Positions 7,693 to 14,734 of a stretch of 19,826 nt of DNA are shown here, in pieces (the first letter of the stretch is position 1; every line of letters starts with the position of its first letter). The notes under the pieces are model-generated. The model was not told the origin of the DNA and did no database searches. It saw only the letters and a list, made by a program, of their open reading frames with translations. Source of the DNA: Anaerolineae bacterium (GTDB taxonomy: Bacteria; Chloroflexota; Anaerolineae; Aggregatilineales; Phototrophicaceae). Both the position numbers and the translations under genes were made by a program. Location: assembly GCA_028284565.1 (NCBI GenBank), contig JANQRM010000204.1, positions 1-19,826 on the forward strand, read 5' to 3'.

Positions 7693-7716
7693 AAAAAGCG
7701 ACCCGATATGAGTCGC
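7692..7716 (-). terminator. Intrinsic terminator of the SH3b/CARDB gene
   Basis: Read on the minus strand: stem GCGACTC/GGGTCGC (7 bp, one G-U), 5-nt loop, then T6 at 7697-7692. It lies 28 nt after the stop of the gene ending at 7744. Confidence 0.75.
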
Positions 7717-7743
7717 CTTTTGTGTTGATTGCCTGTTTATAGA

Positions 7744-8922
7744 TTAGCATCCGCCTTGTTGGAGGATGTAATCGATGGTGGTGAAGTTGTCGCTCTTGTC
7801 TGTCTCTGGCACTTGGTTGCTACTATCAATCGTGAATTGGAGCGTGTGCGTCTCCCCAAAGAAGGCATCCACTGTAATGGGAATAATGCCCGTGAAGCTC
7901 TGCCCCGGTTGAAGCACTGGGAATCCACCAATTGTCTGTTCAACGACGGAGCCACTGCCTGTATGAATATCGGTTACGCTGATGACCCCACTTGAAGCGG
8001 TTGCGGTTGTACCGTTATTTTCAATCGTCACGTTAATCGTGAAGGTTTGATTACAGACAGGTGGAGATGGATTGGTAACCACCGCGGTAAAATGCAGATT
8101 GGCAGATGTCACAGGTGTTGCTGTTGCTAATGGTGTCGCTGTGGCAGGCGGAGTCGGTGGTGGTGGCGGGTCAACACGGGTGAGTCCTTGTAGATTACCC
8201 GATGCTTGTACAGTGGTTGGGGAGATGAATCCGCGTCGTCCATTATCGAGTTCCACATAGAACCAACCCGTTCCAAAGCTACTAATACCAATCACTTCTG
8301 CACTATCCCCGGCGAGTAAAAAGCCCACTCTATCGTATTCAACGCCATCACCTGCACGGACATTGGCATCGACTACGGCGGTTACTTGGGGACGACCTGA
8401 AAAGGCAGTTGGAGTCGGTACGAGTGTCGGGCGACCACTGGATGCTGGTGTATTGGTGACAGATGGGGAATCGAGATCATCTATATCTAAGAAAGGTGGA
8501 ATTTCATTCTCGACCCGTAACGGACTCACACGGAAATGATCGCGTGTGCCATCACTGAGGTTGACGGTTAGGCGGATTTCATAAAGACCATCGGGTGTAA
8601 TTTCAGTGTTCCATGTCCCTAATACATCAGCGTTGATGGCTTGTGTGCCAGGCAATGTCGCCGGAAACCACGGGCGATTTGGTGGTGGGTCTTCTTCAAG
8701 AACGATGGGACGGAATTCCACAAAGTAGCTGGTCATTGACACTAAATTAATTGACCCACGAATTTCAACTTCTCCGCGTAGGGTGTAAACAGGTGGCGGA
8801 AAACTAATCTGAAAATCGGGGTCTTCGGGTTCGTCGGTTGGGAAAATATCTTGGGCTTGTACCCATGCACCCATCAGCAGTGTGCCGATGAGTAGAATCA
8901 AAAAAGCGAGACGTTTCTGCAT
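7744..8922 (-). CDS. Secreted protein with SH3b and CARDB-like domains
   Basis: 392 residues. The signal peptide MQKRLAFLILLIGTLLMGAW ends near AQA-Q (22-24). A beta-rich N-terminal part (about 40-140) includes LYEIRLTVNLSDG. A bacterial SH3 domain spans about 178-245 (ANVRAGDGVEYDRVG, AEVIG, GWFYVEL, GFI), a fold that usually binds cell-wall glycan or peptide. A proline/Thr linker (251-272) leads to a CARDB-like immunoglobulin-fold domain (276-388; NVTIENNGTTATAS, LQPGQSF, DKSDNF). The only two cysteines are C290, at the start of that domain, and C392, the very last residue, so they probably form a disulfide closing the fold. AGGA lies 9 nt before ATG 8922. It is probably a monocistronic surface or extracellular protein, with a terminator at 7692-7716. 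Confidence 0.85.
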   Translation of the reverse strand: MQKRLAFLILLIGTLLMGAWVQAQDIFPTDEPEDPDFQISFPPPVYTLRGEVEIRGSINLVSMTSYFVEFRPIVLEEDPPPNRPWFPATLPGTQAINADVLGTWNTEITPDGLYEIRLTVNLSDGTRDHFRVSPLRVENEIPPFLDIDDLDSPSVTNTPASSGRPTLVPTPTAFSGRPQVTAVVDANVRAGDGVEYDRVGFLLAGDSAEVIGISSFGTGWFYVELDNGRRGFISPTTVQASGNLQGLTRVDPPPPPTPPATATPLATATPVTSANLHFTAVVTNPSPPVCNQTFTINVTIENNGTTATASSGVISVTDIHTGSGSVVEQTIGGFPVLQPGQSFTGIIPITVDAFFGETHTLQFTIDSSNQVPETDKSDNFTTIDYILQQGGC

Positions 8923-9102
8923 GTTGTTTTATCCTGTTGTAATGGCTTCCACACGCTCTATCATAGCGACAATTTTACCTGACGCACTGGACGCTTGACC
9001 TACGCAAAGGGTATGGTCTTGGCAAATGTGGGTTTCATTTGCTAAAATTGTAAAGAAATGAACAAATTTAATATTTCTTTATGTTTCAATTTGAAGAGTT
9101 GC

Positions 9103-9123
9103 ACTATACTAGTCTTGTATAGT
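9103..9123. promoter_or_regulatory. Inverted repeat covering a -10-like box upstream of the 9144 gene
   Basis: Perfect 7-bp arms ACTATAC (9103-9109) and GTATAGT (9117-9123), with a 7-bp spacer. They enclose TATACT (9105-9110), a good -10 candidate 34 nt before ATG 9144. No convincing -35 is present, so it might be an operator with an activator-dependent promoter, or an mRNA 5' hairpin. Confidence 0.4.
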
Positions 9124-9143
9124 TGATTCATGTGAGATAAACA

Positions 9144-9950
9144 ATGGCAAGCACGTTAACCCACACTGATCTCATTCTCATTCAAGCACGTCAACTGATT
9201 AATCAAGAGCGTTATGTTGAAGCGCGCGATTTGCTGGAAGGGGTAGACCACCCCAAAGCGAAAAAATGGTTGGCAAGTGTTGAAGAACTGATTATTGACC
9301 TGCGCGATGTTGAGCCGGATGAATTGCCCTTCTGGATGCTGGAAGGCGATTTGTTGATGGGTGAGCAATTAGACCGTACCGATTTACATGAACCTGAATT
9401 CCTGACCAAACAACGACTTTCCGAAGCGCATAAAGAATATCAGAAACGAGTTAAAGAGAAGAAGATTAAGACCCAGCTGATTGAAGTGGTCGCTGATGAT
9501 CCAATGCCCTATCCGATTTCGATTTTCATGGGCATTATGGCATCCGTTCTGGCAACCGGATTAATCGTATTGGGATGGTCACAATTTGCTTTTCAGAGTG
9601 GCAATCCAGCAGGCTATACGGCTTTGGGTCTTGGTGCAGTGTTGGGGATTGTTGTCCCTCTTTTCAGCACACGTTCCGATATTATCCTGACCATGATTGC
9701 GATGGGCTTTAGCTTATTCGGGACCGTTGCCGCGAAGTACATGATTTTCTATACCGAACTCACGCAGAATTTTACCCTGTCGATACCCCTTTATCAACCG
9801 GGGATGGAAAACGCCTTCTATGACCGCCTCGAAGCGGGTTTGTTTGACTGGACGGATATGCTGTGGGTCTTCTTGGCGATTTTCCTCGCCAGCACCCTCT
9901 CCTATATGTGGCATAAAGAAGGTCGCACTCCGACGAAATTGTTCAGCTAG
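9144..9950 (+). CDS. Uncharacterised membrane protein, cytosolic helical N-domain plus four TM helices
   Basis: 268 residues; not recognised as a named family. The N-terminal third is soluble and helical and begins with a segment resembling a single TPR hairpin (LILIQARQLINQERYVEARDL...), followed by a charged stretch rich in K/R/E (about 90-112). Four hydrophobic segments follow at about 125-148, 155-173, 178-202 and 233-255. The tail is short and basic. No catalytic motif is visible. A GAG lies 7 nt before the ATG and a perfect dyad sits over a putative -10 upstream. Its stop is only 8 bp from the convergent flavoprotein gene's stop, with no terminator hairpin between. Confidence 0.8.
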   Translation: MASTLTHTDLILIQARQLINQERYVEARDLLEGVDHPKAKKWLASVEELIIDLRDVEPDELPFWMLEGDLLMGEQLDRTDLHEPEFLTKQRLSEAHKEYQKRVKEKKIKTQLIEVVADDPMPYPISIFMGIMASVLATGLIVLGWSQFAFQSGNPAGYTALGLGAVLGIVVPLFSTRSDIILTMIAMGFSLFGTVAAKYMIFYTELTQNFTLSIPLYQPGMENAFYDRLEAGLFDWTDMLWVFLAIFLASTLSYMWHKEGRTPTKLFS

Positions 9951-9958
9951 AATTAAAG

Positions 9959-11332
9959 TTAATCTGGAATTACCTTGCCCGGATTGAGGATGTTGTTCGG
10001 GTCAAGGGTGTGTTTGATGGCGCGCATAATGGTGAGTGCGTCACCGTGTTCTTCCTTCATATAGCCCATCTTGCCAATGCCAACTCCATGTTCACCTGTG
10101 GATGTTCCGCCTAATTCAATCGCTTGGTGGATAATGCGTCCATTGACTGCCTTGATACGCTGGTACGTCTCTTCCTTATTATAGGGAAAGAGAATATGTA
10201 AGTTGCCATCACCAGCGTGACCTAAGAGGTAGCCATTGACTTCATCCGCGTCCAATTGTTCACGAGAATACGCAACCAGTTGGGGATATGCACTGATAGG
10301 AACCGCGACATCCATCGTGAAGTAGCTCATCCCAATATTTTGTCTGGACATGGACTCGAACCATGTATGACGGGCTTCCCAAAGTTGTTGGCGACGGGTG
10401 GAGTCGGATTCGGCTTGAAAGTGTGTTGCTCCCATCTCTTCGCAAATATCGTGTACCATCTCAATATCAAGTTGTAGTGTCGCTTCGTGGGTGGCATGGA
10501 TTTCCATGAGCAGAGTCGGTTGCGTTGGGATATTGAGGCCGTTGTTGGTGATGACTGCTGTCGCGGTGGCATCTAAAAATTCTAAAGCGGCAACATCTAA
10601 ACCACTCCCGCGTACTGCGACCACCGCTTCAATCGCAGATTCGACATTGGGAAAGCTAGCAATCATGGCGGTCATGTGTTGTGGAATGGGGGCGAGTTTG
10701 AGCGTGGCTTCGGTAATCATGCCGAGTGTCCCTTCACTCCCGACGAAGAGATGAAGCAAGTCATAGCCTGATGATTGTTTGATACTACGCGCCCCCACTT
10801 GAATCAGGTGTCCGTCGGCAAGGGCAACCTGCATCTGTAGAACATTGTCTTTCGATGCACCATATTTCACCGTCCGAATCCCAGATGCATTGTTGGCAAG
10901 CATCCCACCGATTGTCGCGTTGGCTCCGGGGTCAGGCGTGAAGAATAAGCCATAACGCGCGAGATGTTGATTGAGCTGTTTACGTGTCACGCCGGGTTGA
11001 ACCTTTACTTGGAAGTCATCAGTATAGACTTCAAGAATCTGATTCATGCGGTCAAATGAGATAAGAATGCCTTGTCGGAGAGGTATTGGGTTACCTTCGA
11101 GGGATGTTCCTGCACCCCATGGTGTGACAGGGATTTGATGCTCATTAGCTAATTTGAGAATGTCAGCCACTTGTTGCGGAGTTTCTACCCAGACGACGAC
11201 ATCGGGTAGAGAAGCAGGATGATGGCTCTGGTCACGGGCGTGAAGATCACGGTCTGCTTGGGCAATGCTTAGATTGGCTTCACCGACGATTGCGGTGAGG
11301 TCGTCGAGTAATGTCACAGGTTGAAATGACAT
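9959..11332 (-). CDS. FAD-linked oxidoreductase, D-lactate/glycolate dehydrogenase (GlcD/LDHD) family
   Basis: 457 residues. This family oxidises D-2-hydroxyacids such as D-lactate or glycolate to 2-oxoacids and passes electrons to cytochrome c, quinone or an electron-transfer protein. The PCMH-type FAD domain spans about 40-215 (PWGAGTSLEGN; DPGANATIGGMLANNASG; GSEGTLGMITE). The FAD-oxidase C-terminal domain has the metal-site motifs GHAGDGNLH and GEHGVG and ends in LDPNNILNPGKV. The TPDPGANATIGGM and KYGASKDNVL region resembles LDHD more than E. coli GlcD. Start: ATG 11332 has AGGA 5-6 nt upstream; extension to 11389 adds non-homologous residues. No GlcE/GlcF partner is seen in the window, favouring a single-subunit enzyme. 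Which hydroxyacid it uses is unknown. Confidence 0.92.
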   Translation of the reverse strand: MSFQPVTLLDDLTAIVGEANLSIAQADRDLHARDQSHHPASLPDVVVWVETPQQVADILKLANEHQIPVTPWGAGTSLEGNPIPLRQGILISFDRMNQILEVYTDDFQVKVQPGVTRKQLNQHLARYGLFFTPDPGANATIGGMLANNASGIRTVKYGASKDNVLQMQVALADGHLIQVGARSIKQSSGYDLLHLFVGSEGTLGMITEATLKLAPIPQHMTAMIASFPNVESAIEAVVAVRGSGLDVAALEFLDATATAVITNNGLNIPTQPTLLMEIHATHEATLQLDIEMVHDICEEMGATHFQAESDSTRRQQLWEARHTWFESMSRQNIGMSYFTMDVAVPISAYPQLVAYSREQLDADEVNGYLLGHAGDGNLHILFPYNKEETYQRIKAVNGRIIHQAIELGGTSTGEHGVGIGKMGYMKEEHGDALTIMRAIKHTLDPNNILNPGKVIPD

Positions 11333-11391
11333 GTTATTCCTATCAAGGCAAATAAATTGCTTACACAATATAACATTTTTCCTTACCATAA

Positions 11392-11671
11392 CCTAGCCAT
11401 TTGACCTAACCCAATCGTATCATCCACAACCCATCGTGTGGCGGATGTGCTTTGGTCCATAATTCACTACCATAAAGACATCATGTGGAAATGTTGGGGT
11501 ATGTCCATCACTACTCCAGTAGCATGTTGAGTGTCCTGACCGACAGGTTGAAATGATGTGATGGCTTAAAGTCGCATTCAGTTTCGACCCTAAACCTCAT
11601 GATGCGCCCCAACAGCATGATAATTTCCCCAATCGACAACCTCAGTTTGCCCATGCCTGCTGAGGTTTTTT
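11392..11671 (+). ncRNA. Candidate non-coding transcription unit A1 (ends in intrinsic terminator)
   Basis: This gene-free stretch shares ordered sequence blocks with unit A2 at 11909-12096. They are CCTAGCCA-n2-TGACCTA-n-CC at the start, CGT-n-TGG-n-GGATGTG about 40 nt on, and GGTTGAAAT followed by GCTTAAAG later. A1 has about 90 extra nt between the second and third blocks. Both end with an intrinsic terminator. No ORF with a ribosome site is present. The pattern suggests two related small RNAs or structured leaders; without expression data it could also be a decayed repeat. Confidence 0.35.
11638..11671 (+). terminator. Intrinsic terminator closing unit A1
   Basis: Stem AACCTCAG/CTGAGGTT (11638-11645 with 11660-11667), 14-nt loop, T6 to 11671. 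No protein gene on the plus strand ends nearby (the flanking upstream gene is on the minus strand and starts at 11332), so the transcript it ends is probably non-coding. Confidence 0.65.
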
Positions 11672-11738
11672 CATTTCTAGTCTTTAGTGATTGGTTATTG
11701 GTTGTTAGTTTGCAATCTGATGTTATGGAGTCTTAATT

Positions 11739-11826
11739 GCAAAAGAGGCTTGGATAGAAACGGCGAAAGCCAATCAACTCGCAATTCCAAAACCTCTTTA
11801 TCGTCCTGCAATCTATAAAGTGGGCT
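11739..11826. repeat. Diverged intergenic repeat B, copy 1
   Basis: Shares with 12682-12782, in the same order, GCAAAAGAG (11739-11747), CAACTC (11775-11780), GTCCTG (11803-11808) and TCTATAAAGT (11812-11821) followed by GGCT. Intervening sequence differs and the copies are 88 and 101 nt long. Copy 2 is the 3' flank of the DUF4395 gene, so copy 1 may be the flank of a lost duplicate. Confidence 0.4.
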
Positions 11827-11908
11827 AACCTCAAAACTCCCTCAGCACATTCAATGATGTCCTTTCTTTTAAGACCATCGTCAAACTCTTCCTCCTTTTT
11901 GTTACATA

Positions 11909-12096
11909 CCTAGCCACATGACCTAGCCACTTCATTATGCCAAAACTCCCCGTTTGGTGGATGTGTCAGGTTTTGAAATATTTTATGCTTTAAGACGTAG
12001 TGCGTAGTTGAACAACTGGAGAATACAAGAGCTATTCTCCAGTCAAAACTCCCATATTCCCCAAAGTCTCAATCATGGACGGTGGTTGAGACTTTT
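11909..12096 (+). ncRNA. Candidate non-coding unit A2, or leader RNA of the DUF4395 gene
   Basis: A related, shorter version of A1. It holds a perfect 11-bp hairpin (12015-12025 with 12033-12043, 7-nt loop) and ends in a perfect 10-bp terminator stem (12063-12095). It lies 120 nt before ATG 12217 of the DUF4395 gene, so it could be an independent small RNA or an attenuating leader of that gene. No known riboswitch class is recognised. Confidence 0.35.
12063..12096 (+). terminator. Intrinsic terminator closing unit A2
   Basis: Perfect stem AAAGTCTCAA/TTGAGACTTT (12063-12072 with 12086-12095), 13-nt loop, then a T-rich run TTTTATTTTT. No plus-strand ORF ends upstream. Confidence 0.65.
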
Positions 12097-12216
12097 ATTT
12101 TTCAATAATCAAAAACCTATAAAAATCTATCGCAACATCAATCCACAGGTACATTAGTTGACGATTACCTGTCTCTTGTATTGGTACTGACCCATTTACC
12201 CAAAGGAGACGACAGG

Positions 12217-12663
12217 ATGAAATCGCTCATCTGTCCCATTTCAAATTTACACATTGACCGGAATGTTGTCCGCTTAACAGGCTTCATGATGGCATCCATG
12301 ATTCTGCTGTATGCCATGACGAATATCATCTGGTTTATCGTTCCCATCACAGTGGACTATTTCATTCGGGCATTCACGCCACTGAAGTACAGTCCATTTA
12401 GTGTCATTGCCCATCTCATCACGCGGGTTTTCAATCTCTCCCCTCGTCTGATTGATAAAGCCCCCAAACTCTTTGCGGCACGAGTTGGCTTTCTATTTGC
12501 ACTGACGACGGTGCTTCTGTTTCCAGTTTTACCAGCAGGGAGTCTGCTGGTGGGCTTGACCTTGATGAGTTTCGCATTGTTGGAATCGGTCTTGGATATA
12601 TGCATGGGTTGCCTGATGTATACCTATGTTGTTTTCCCATTGATGGGGGATGCTAAGGGATAA
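12217..12663 (+). CDS. DUF4395 family membrane protein
   Basis: 148 residues. It matches the DUF4395 pattern: an N-terminal CPIS...DRNVVRLTGF segment, a first hydrophobic helix, VDYFIRAF, the conserved middle YSPFSVIAHL...PRLIDKAPKLFAARVGFLFAL, and a final helix with E-x5-C-x2-C (ESVLDICMGC) then LMYTY. About four membrane helices. The paired cysteines in the last helix and C6 near the N terminus are family features and hint at redox or sulfur chemistry; family members often sit near rhodanese or thioredoxin-like genes, but none is here. Start: ATG 12217 has GGAG 8 nt upstream; the longer frame from TTG 12181 would include that ribosome site and is rejected. A 7-bp dyad (12145-12151 with 12166-12172) lies in the leader. 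Function unknown. Confidence 0.85.
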   Translation: MKSLICPISNLHIDRNVVRLTGFMMASMILLYAMTNIIWFIVPITVDYFIRAFTPLKYSPFSVIAHLITRVFNLSPRLIDKAPKLFAARVGFLFALTTVLLFPVLPAGSLLVGLTLMSFALLESVLDICMGCLMYTYVVFPLMGDAKG

Positions 12664-12681
12664 TCAACAGCAAAACATCCA

Positions 12682-12782
12682 GCAAAAGAGTTGGCGAGCA
12701 GATACCTCATCAACTCTTTTTTGTTGAATATAGAAACTCATCGGAACTTTTTGTCCTGTTTTGCGGTCTATAAAGTAAGGCT
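12682..12782. repeat. Diverged intergenic repeat B, copy 2
   Basis: Copy 2 of the segment described at 11739-11826. Here the first blocks form the DUF4395 terminator. The second half contains GGAACTT (12743-12749), 16 bp, GTC (12766-12768), which resembles an ECF-sigma promoter; copy 1 lacks the GGAAC element. Confidence 0.4.
12684..12722 (+). terminator. Intrinsic terminator of the DUF4395 gene
   Basis: Perfect 10-bp stem AAAAGAGTTG/CAACTCTTTT (12684-12693 with 12711-12720), 17-nt loop, T-run to 12722; 20 nt after the stop codon. Confidence 0.75.
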
Positions 12783-12795
12783 TAGATGAGAGTTC

Positions 12796-12815
12796 ATTTC
12801 TCTATATAGAGAAAT
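12796..12815. promoter_or_regulatory. Perfect 20-bp palindrome, possible operator
   Basis: ATTTCTCTAT with its exact reverse complement and no spacer. It lies in the 328-bp gap between the DUF4395 and first TPR genes, about 30 nt past an ECF-like promoter and 120 nt before the TTGACA box of the TPR gene. Such a long perfect palindrome is unlikely by chance and suits a homodimeric regulator. Apart from this, repeat B and the promoter, I see nothing else in the gap. Confidence 0.45.
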
Positions 12816-12936
12816 TTGATGGACTTTTTTGGTGAAATTGGACAATTGACATCGACTTTGTCGGAGAATCGTAAGGATTTACCCACAGAATGGGGTATAC
12901 AGTCTACAATCATAGGGTAAACGTAGAAGGATTAGC

Positions 12937-12965
12937 TTGACACATCCTTTACAATAAAGATAAAA
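12937..12965 (+). promoter_or_regulatory. Promoter of the first TPR gene
   Basis: A perfect -35 TTGACA (12937-12942), 17 bp, then ATAAAA (12960-12965, weak -10). The leader to ATG 12993 would be about 20 nt and contains the GGGAGA ribosome site. Confidence 0.5.
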
Positions 12966-12992
12966 GATTTTAATGATGCGGGAGATAATCAG

Positions 12993-14489
12993 ATGAAAAC
13001 AAGCGACTACAAACCACACACTCCTTGGTATAAACGCCAACGTTGGAGTGCATGGGTTATTGAAGGCTTAATCGTCCTTGTCGCCATCTTCGCGGTTGGA
13101 CAATTCATCAACACTCCCGCGGATACTTCATCTGATATGATTGCTCATCTTGAAGCTACCATAGATGCTCAACAACTCGAACTCTCACAACGCCAAACCA
13201 TTGACACAAGTGGTCTCAAAGCCATTGCATGGAACAATGTGCTAAATGAAGAATACGATACGGCGATTGCTCAATATGCGATTGTCCTCGACATCTCTCC
13301 TTATGACGCTCAAGCCTATCATGAACAGGGGATTGCCTTAGCCCGTTCTGGCTATCATGGGCTTGCCCTTCGCAATTACACCCAAGCCATCGAACTGGTA
13401 CCTCCAGATACGAATCCCTATCATCTGATGAACATCTACTATAATCGTGCTGTTTCCTATGATGCGCTGGGGAATTATGCAAAAGCCCTCGCGGACTTTG
13501 ATAGTGCATTGGCATATATCAGCGATTATTCCTATGTTTATAATCAACGTGGGCTGACCTATGCGAATATGGGTCAACATGATTTAGCCATTCGAGATTA
13601 TAATCGTGCAATTGATATGCTCCCGCAACATCCAGATGCCTACTACAATCGGGGTGTTTCTTATAACGCCGTCGGGGAGTATACAGATGCAATTGCAGAT
13701 TTCACGCTAGCTATCGAACTCGATGCAACAAATTCTGATGCCTTTTTCAATCGCGGTACGAACTATCAGCAACTCACACACTACGAATCTGCCATTAATG
13801 ATTACACCCGCGCACTCGAACTGAACCCAGATGATCTGGTTGCAAGATATAACCGCGCTCGTGTCTATTACGATACTAGTCAATTTGAGTTGGCAATTGA
13901 CGATTTCAGTCGTGTACTTCGGGCAGACTCCGACAATATTGATGCCCTCTATCGCCGAGCCAATTCTTACATCTTCACTGACCAATACAACCATGCCTAT
14001 ACAGATTATGACAATATCCTAGCAATGAGTCCCCAATCAGTGGGCGCGTATCTGGGACGTGGGATTGCGTCTGACAATCTGGGTTTCCAAGTTGATGCGG
14101 CGACAGATTATCTGAACTGGATTCAATCCATTGAGGTGCAACGCGACGTTGAGTCGATTAATCCAAATGGCGATCCAATGACGCTCACGATGTCACAAGG
14201 ACAAGTCTATGTTGTCCCATTTGAAGCTGAACAAGGTCAGTTCTTGGGTGTGGAAATTGACAGTTTGACCACCCGCAATGATTTAGTTGACCCACTCGTC
14301 GTTGTCCTTGATGCCGACGGTAATCCGTGGCTCGGTGACGACGATATCAGCCATGAAAATTGGAATGTCTCCCTGTTAGAGAATGTTATTCTTGAAGATG
14401 GGCTCTATACCCTCGTAATTAGTCATGCAGGGGGCGGTTCATATGGCGAGATTGCAGTGGCATTATGGCTTAGCGGGCAATACGAATAA
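12993..14489 (+). CDS. Signal-anchored TPR protein with C-terminal PPC-like domain (TPR paralog 1)
   Basis: 498 residues. A basic cytosolic N terminus of about 18 residues precedes one TM helix (about 19-38; WVIEGLIVLVAIFAVGQF), so the rest should be outside the membrane. A short helix (LEATIDAQQLELSQRQ) leads into about nine TPRs (about 65-375; canonical YNRG, AIxDYxRAIEL, P at the end of each unit). A cap with YLNWIQ follows, then a beta-sandwich of the pre-peptidase C-terminal (PPC) type (about 395-498; DPLVVVLDADGNPWLGDDD, YTLVISHAGGGSYGE). The D-x-D-G-N loop may bind calcium. TPRs act as protein-binding scaffolds, so this is plausibly an assembly or surface protein. It has no cysteine, unlike its two neighbours. 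GGGAGA is 7 nt before ATG. A terminator follows at 14579-14605, so it is transcribed on its own. Confidence 0.85.
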   Translation: MKTSDYKPHTPWYKRQRWSAWVIEGLIVLVAIFAVGQFINTPADTSSDMIAHLEATIDAQQLELSQRQTIDTSGLKAIAWNNVLNEEYDTAIAQYAIVLDISPYDAQAYHEQGIALARSGYHGLALRNYTQAIELVPPDTNPYHLMNIYYNRAVSYDALGNYAKALADFDSALAYISDYSYVYNQRGLTYANMGQHDLAIRDYNRAIDMLPQHPDAYYNRGVSYNAVGEYTDAIADFTLAIELDATNSDAFFNRGTNYQQLTHYESAINDYTRALELNPDDLVARYNRARVYYDTSQFELAIDDFSRVLRADSDNIDALYRRANSYIFTDQYNHAYTDYDNILAMSPQSVGAYLGRGIASDNLGFQVDAATDYLNWIQSIEVQRDVESINPNGDPMTLTMSQGQVYVVPFEAEQGQFLGVEIDSLTTRNDLVDPLVVVLDADGNPWLGDDDISHENWNVSLLENVILEDGLYTLVISHAGGGSYGEIAVALWLSGQYE

Positions 14490-14578
14490 GCCTGCAGAAT
14501 TGGTTCTGATGCGAGGCGAACATTGGTCAACACCCTTAAGACCAAAAAGTTGCATCGCATCCTTAAATCGGTTACAGT

Positions 14579-14605
14579 AAAGGGTACAAAGTTAGTATCC
14601 TTTTT
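14579..14605 (+). terminator. Intrinsic terminator of TPR paralog 1
   Basis: Stem AAAGGGTAC/GTATCCTTT (14579-14587 with 14595-14603, one G-U), 7-nt loop, T5 ending at 14605; 90 nt after the stop. Confidence 0.7.
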
Positions 14606-14644
14606 AACAAAATTTTCGTTTCGTTATCGGCGCATTGTCGCCAC

Positions 14645-14710
14645 AGCTTATATCACCCGATATGAGCTTATCGTCAGGTACTGTAGTTGATTCGGTACAA
14701 ATCAGCTACA
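14645..14710 (+). promoter_or_regulatory. Structured 5' leader of TPR paralog 2 (two adjacent hairpins)
   Basis: Hairpin 1: 10-bp stem 14645-14654 with 14659-14668, loop ACCC. Hairpin 2: 11-bp stem 14682-14692 with 14700-14710, 7-nt loop. Each has one G-U pair. Neither is followed by a T-run. They end 24 nt before ATG 14735, just upstream of the GAGGTG ribosome site. They may stabilise the mRNA, bind a protein or mark a regulatory leader. Confidence 0.5.
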
Positions 14711-14734
14711 CCCCAAGACCGATGAGGTGTTGTT

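Noticed and set aside
12181..12216. Longer TTG start for the DUF4395 gene
   Set aside because: The extension would contain the GGAG site that serves ATG 12217, and the family begins at about the CPIS segment.
11390..12216. tRNA or known riboswitch in the long gene-free stretch
   Set aside because: No cloverleaf with a TTC-type arm or recognisable conserved riboswitch core could be found by eye; only hairpins and terminators are supported.
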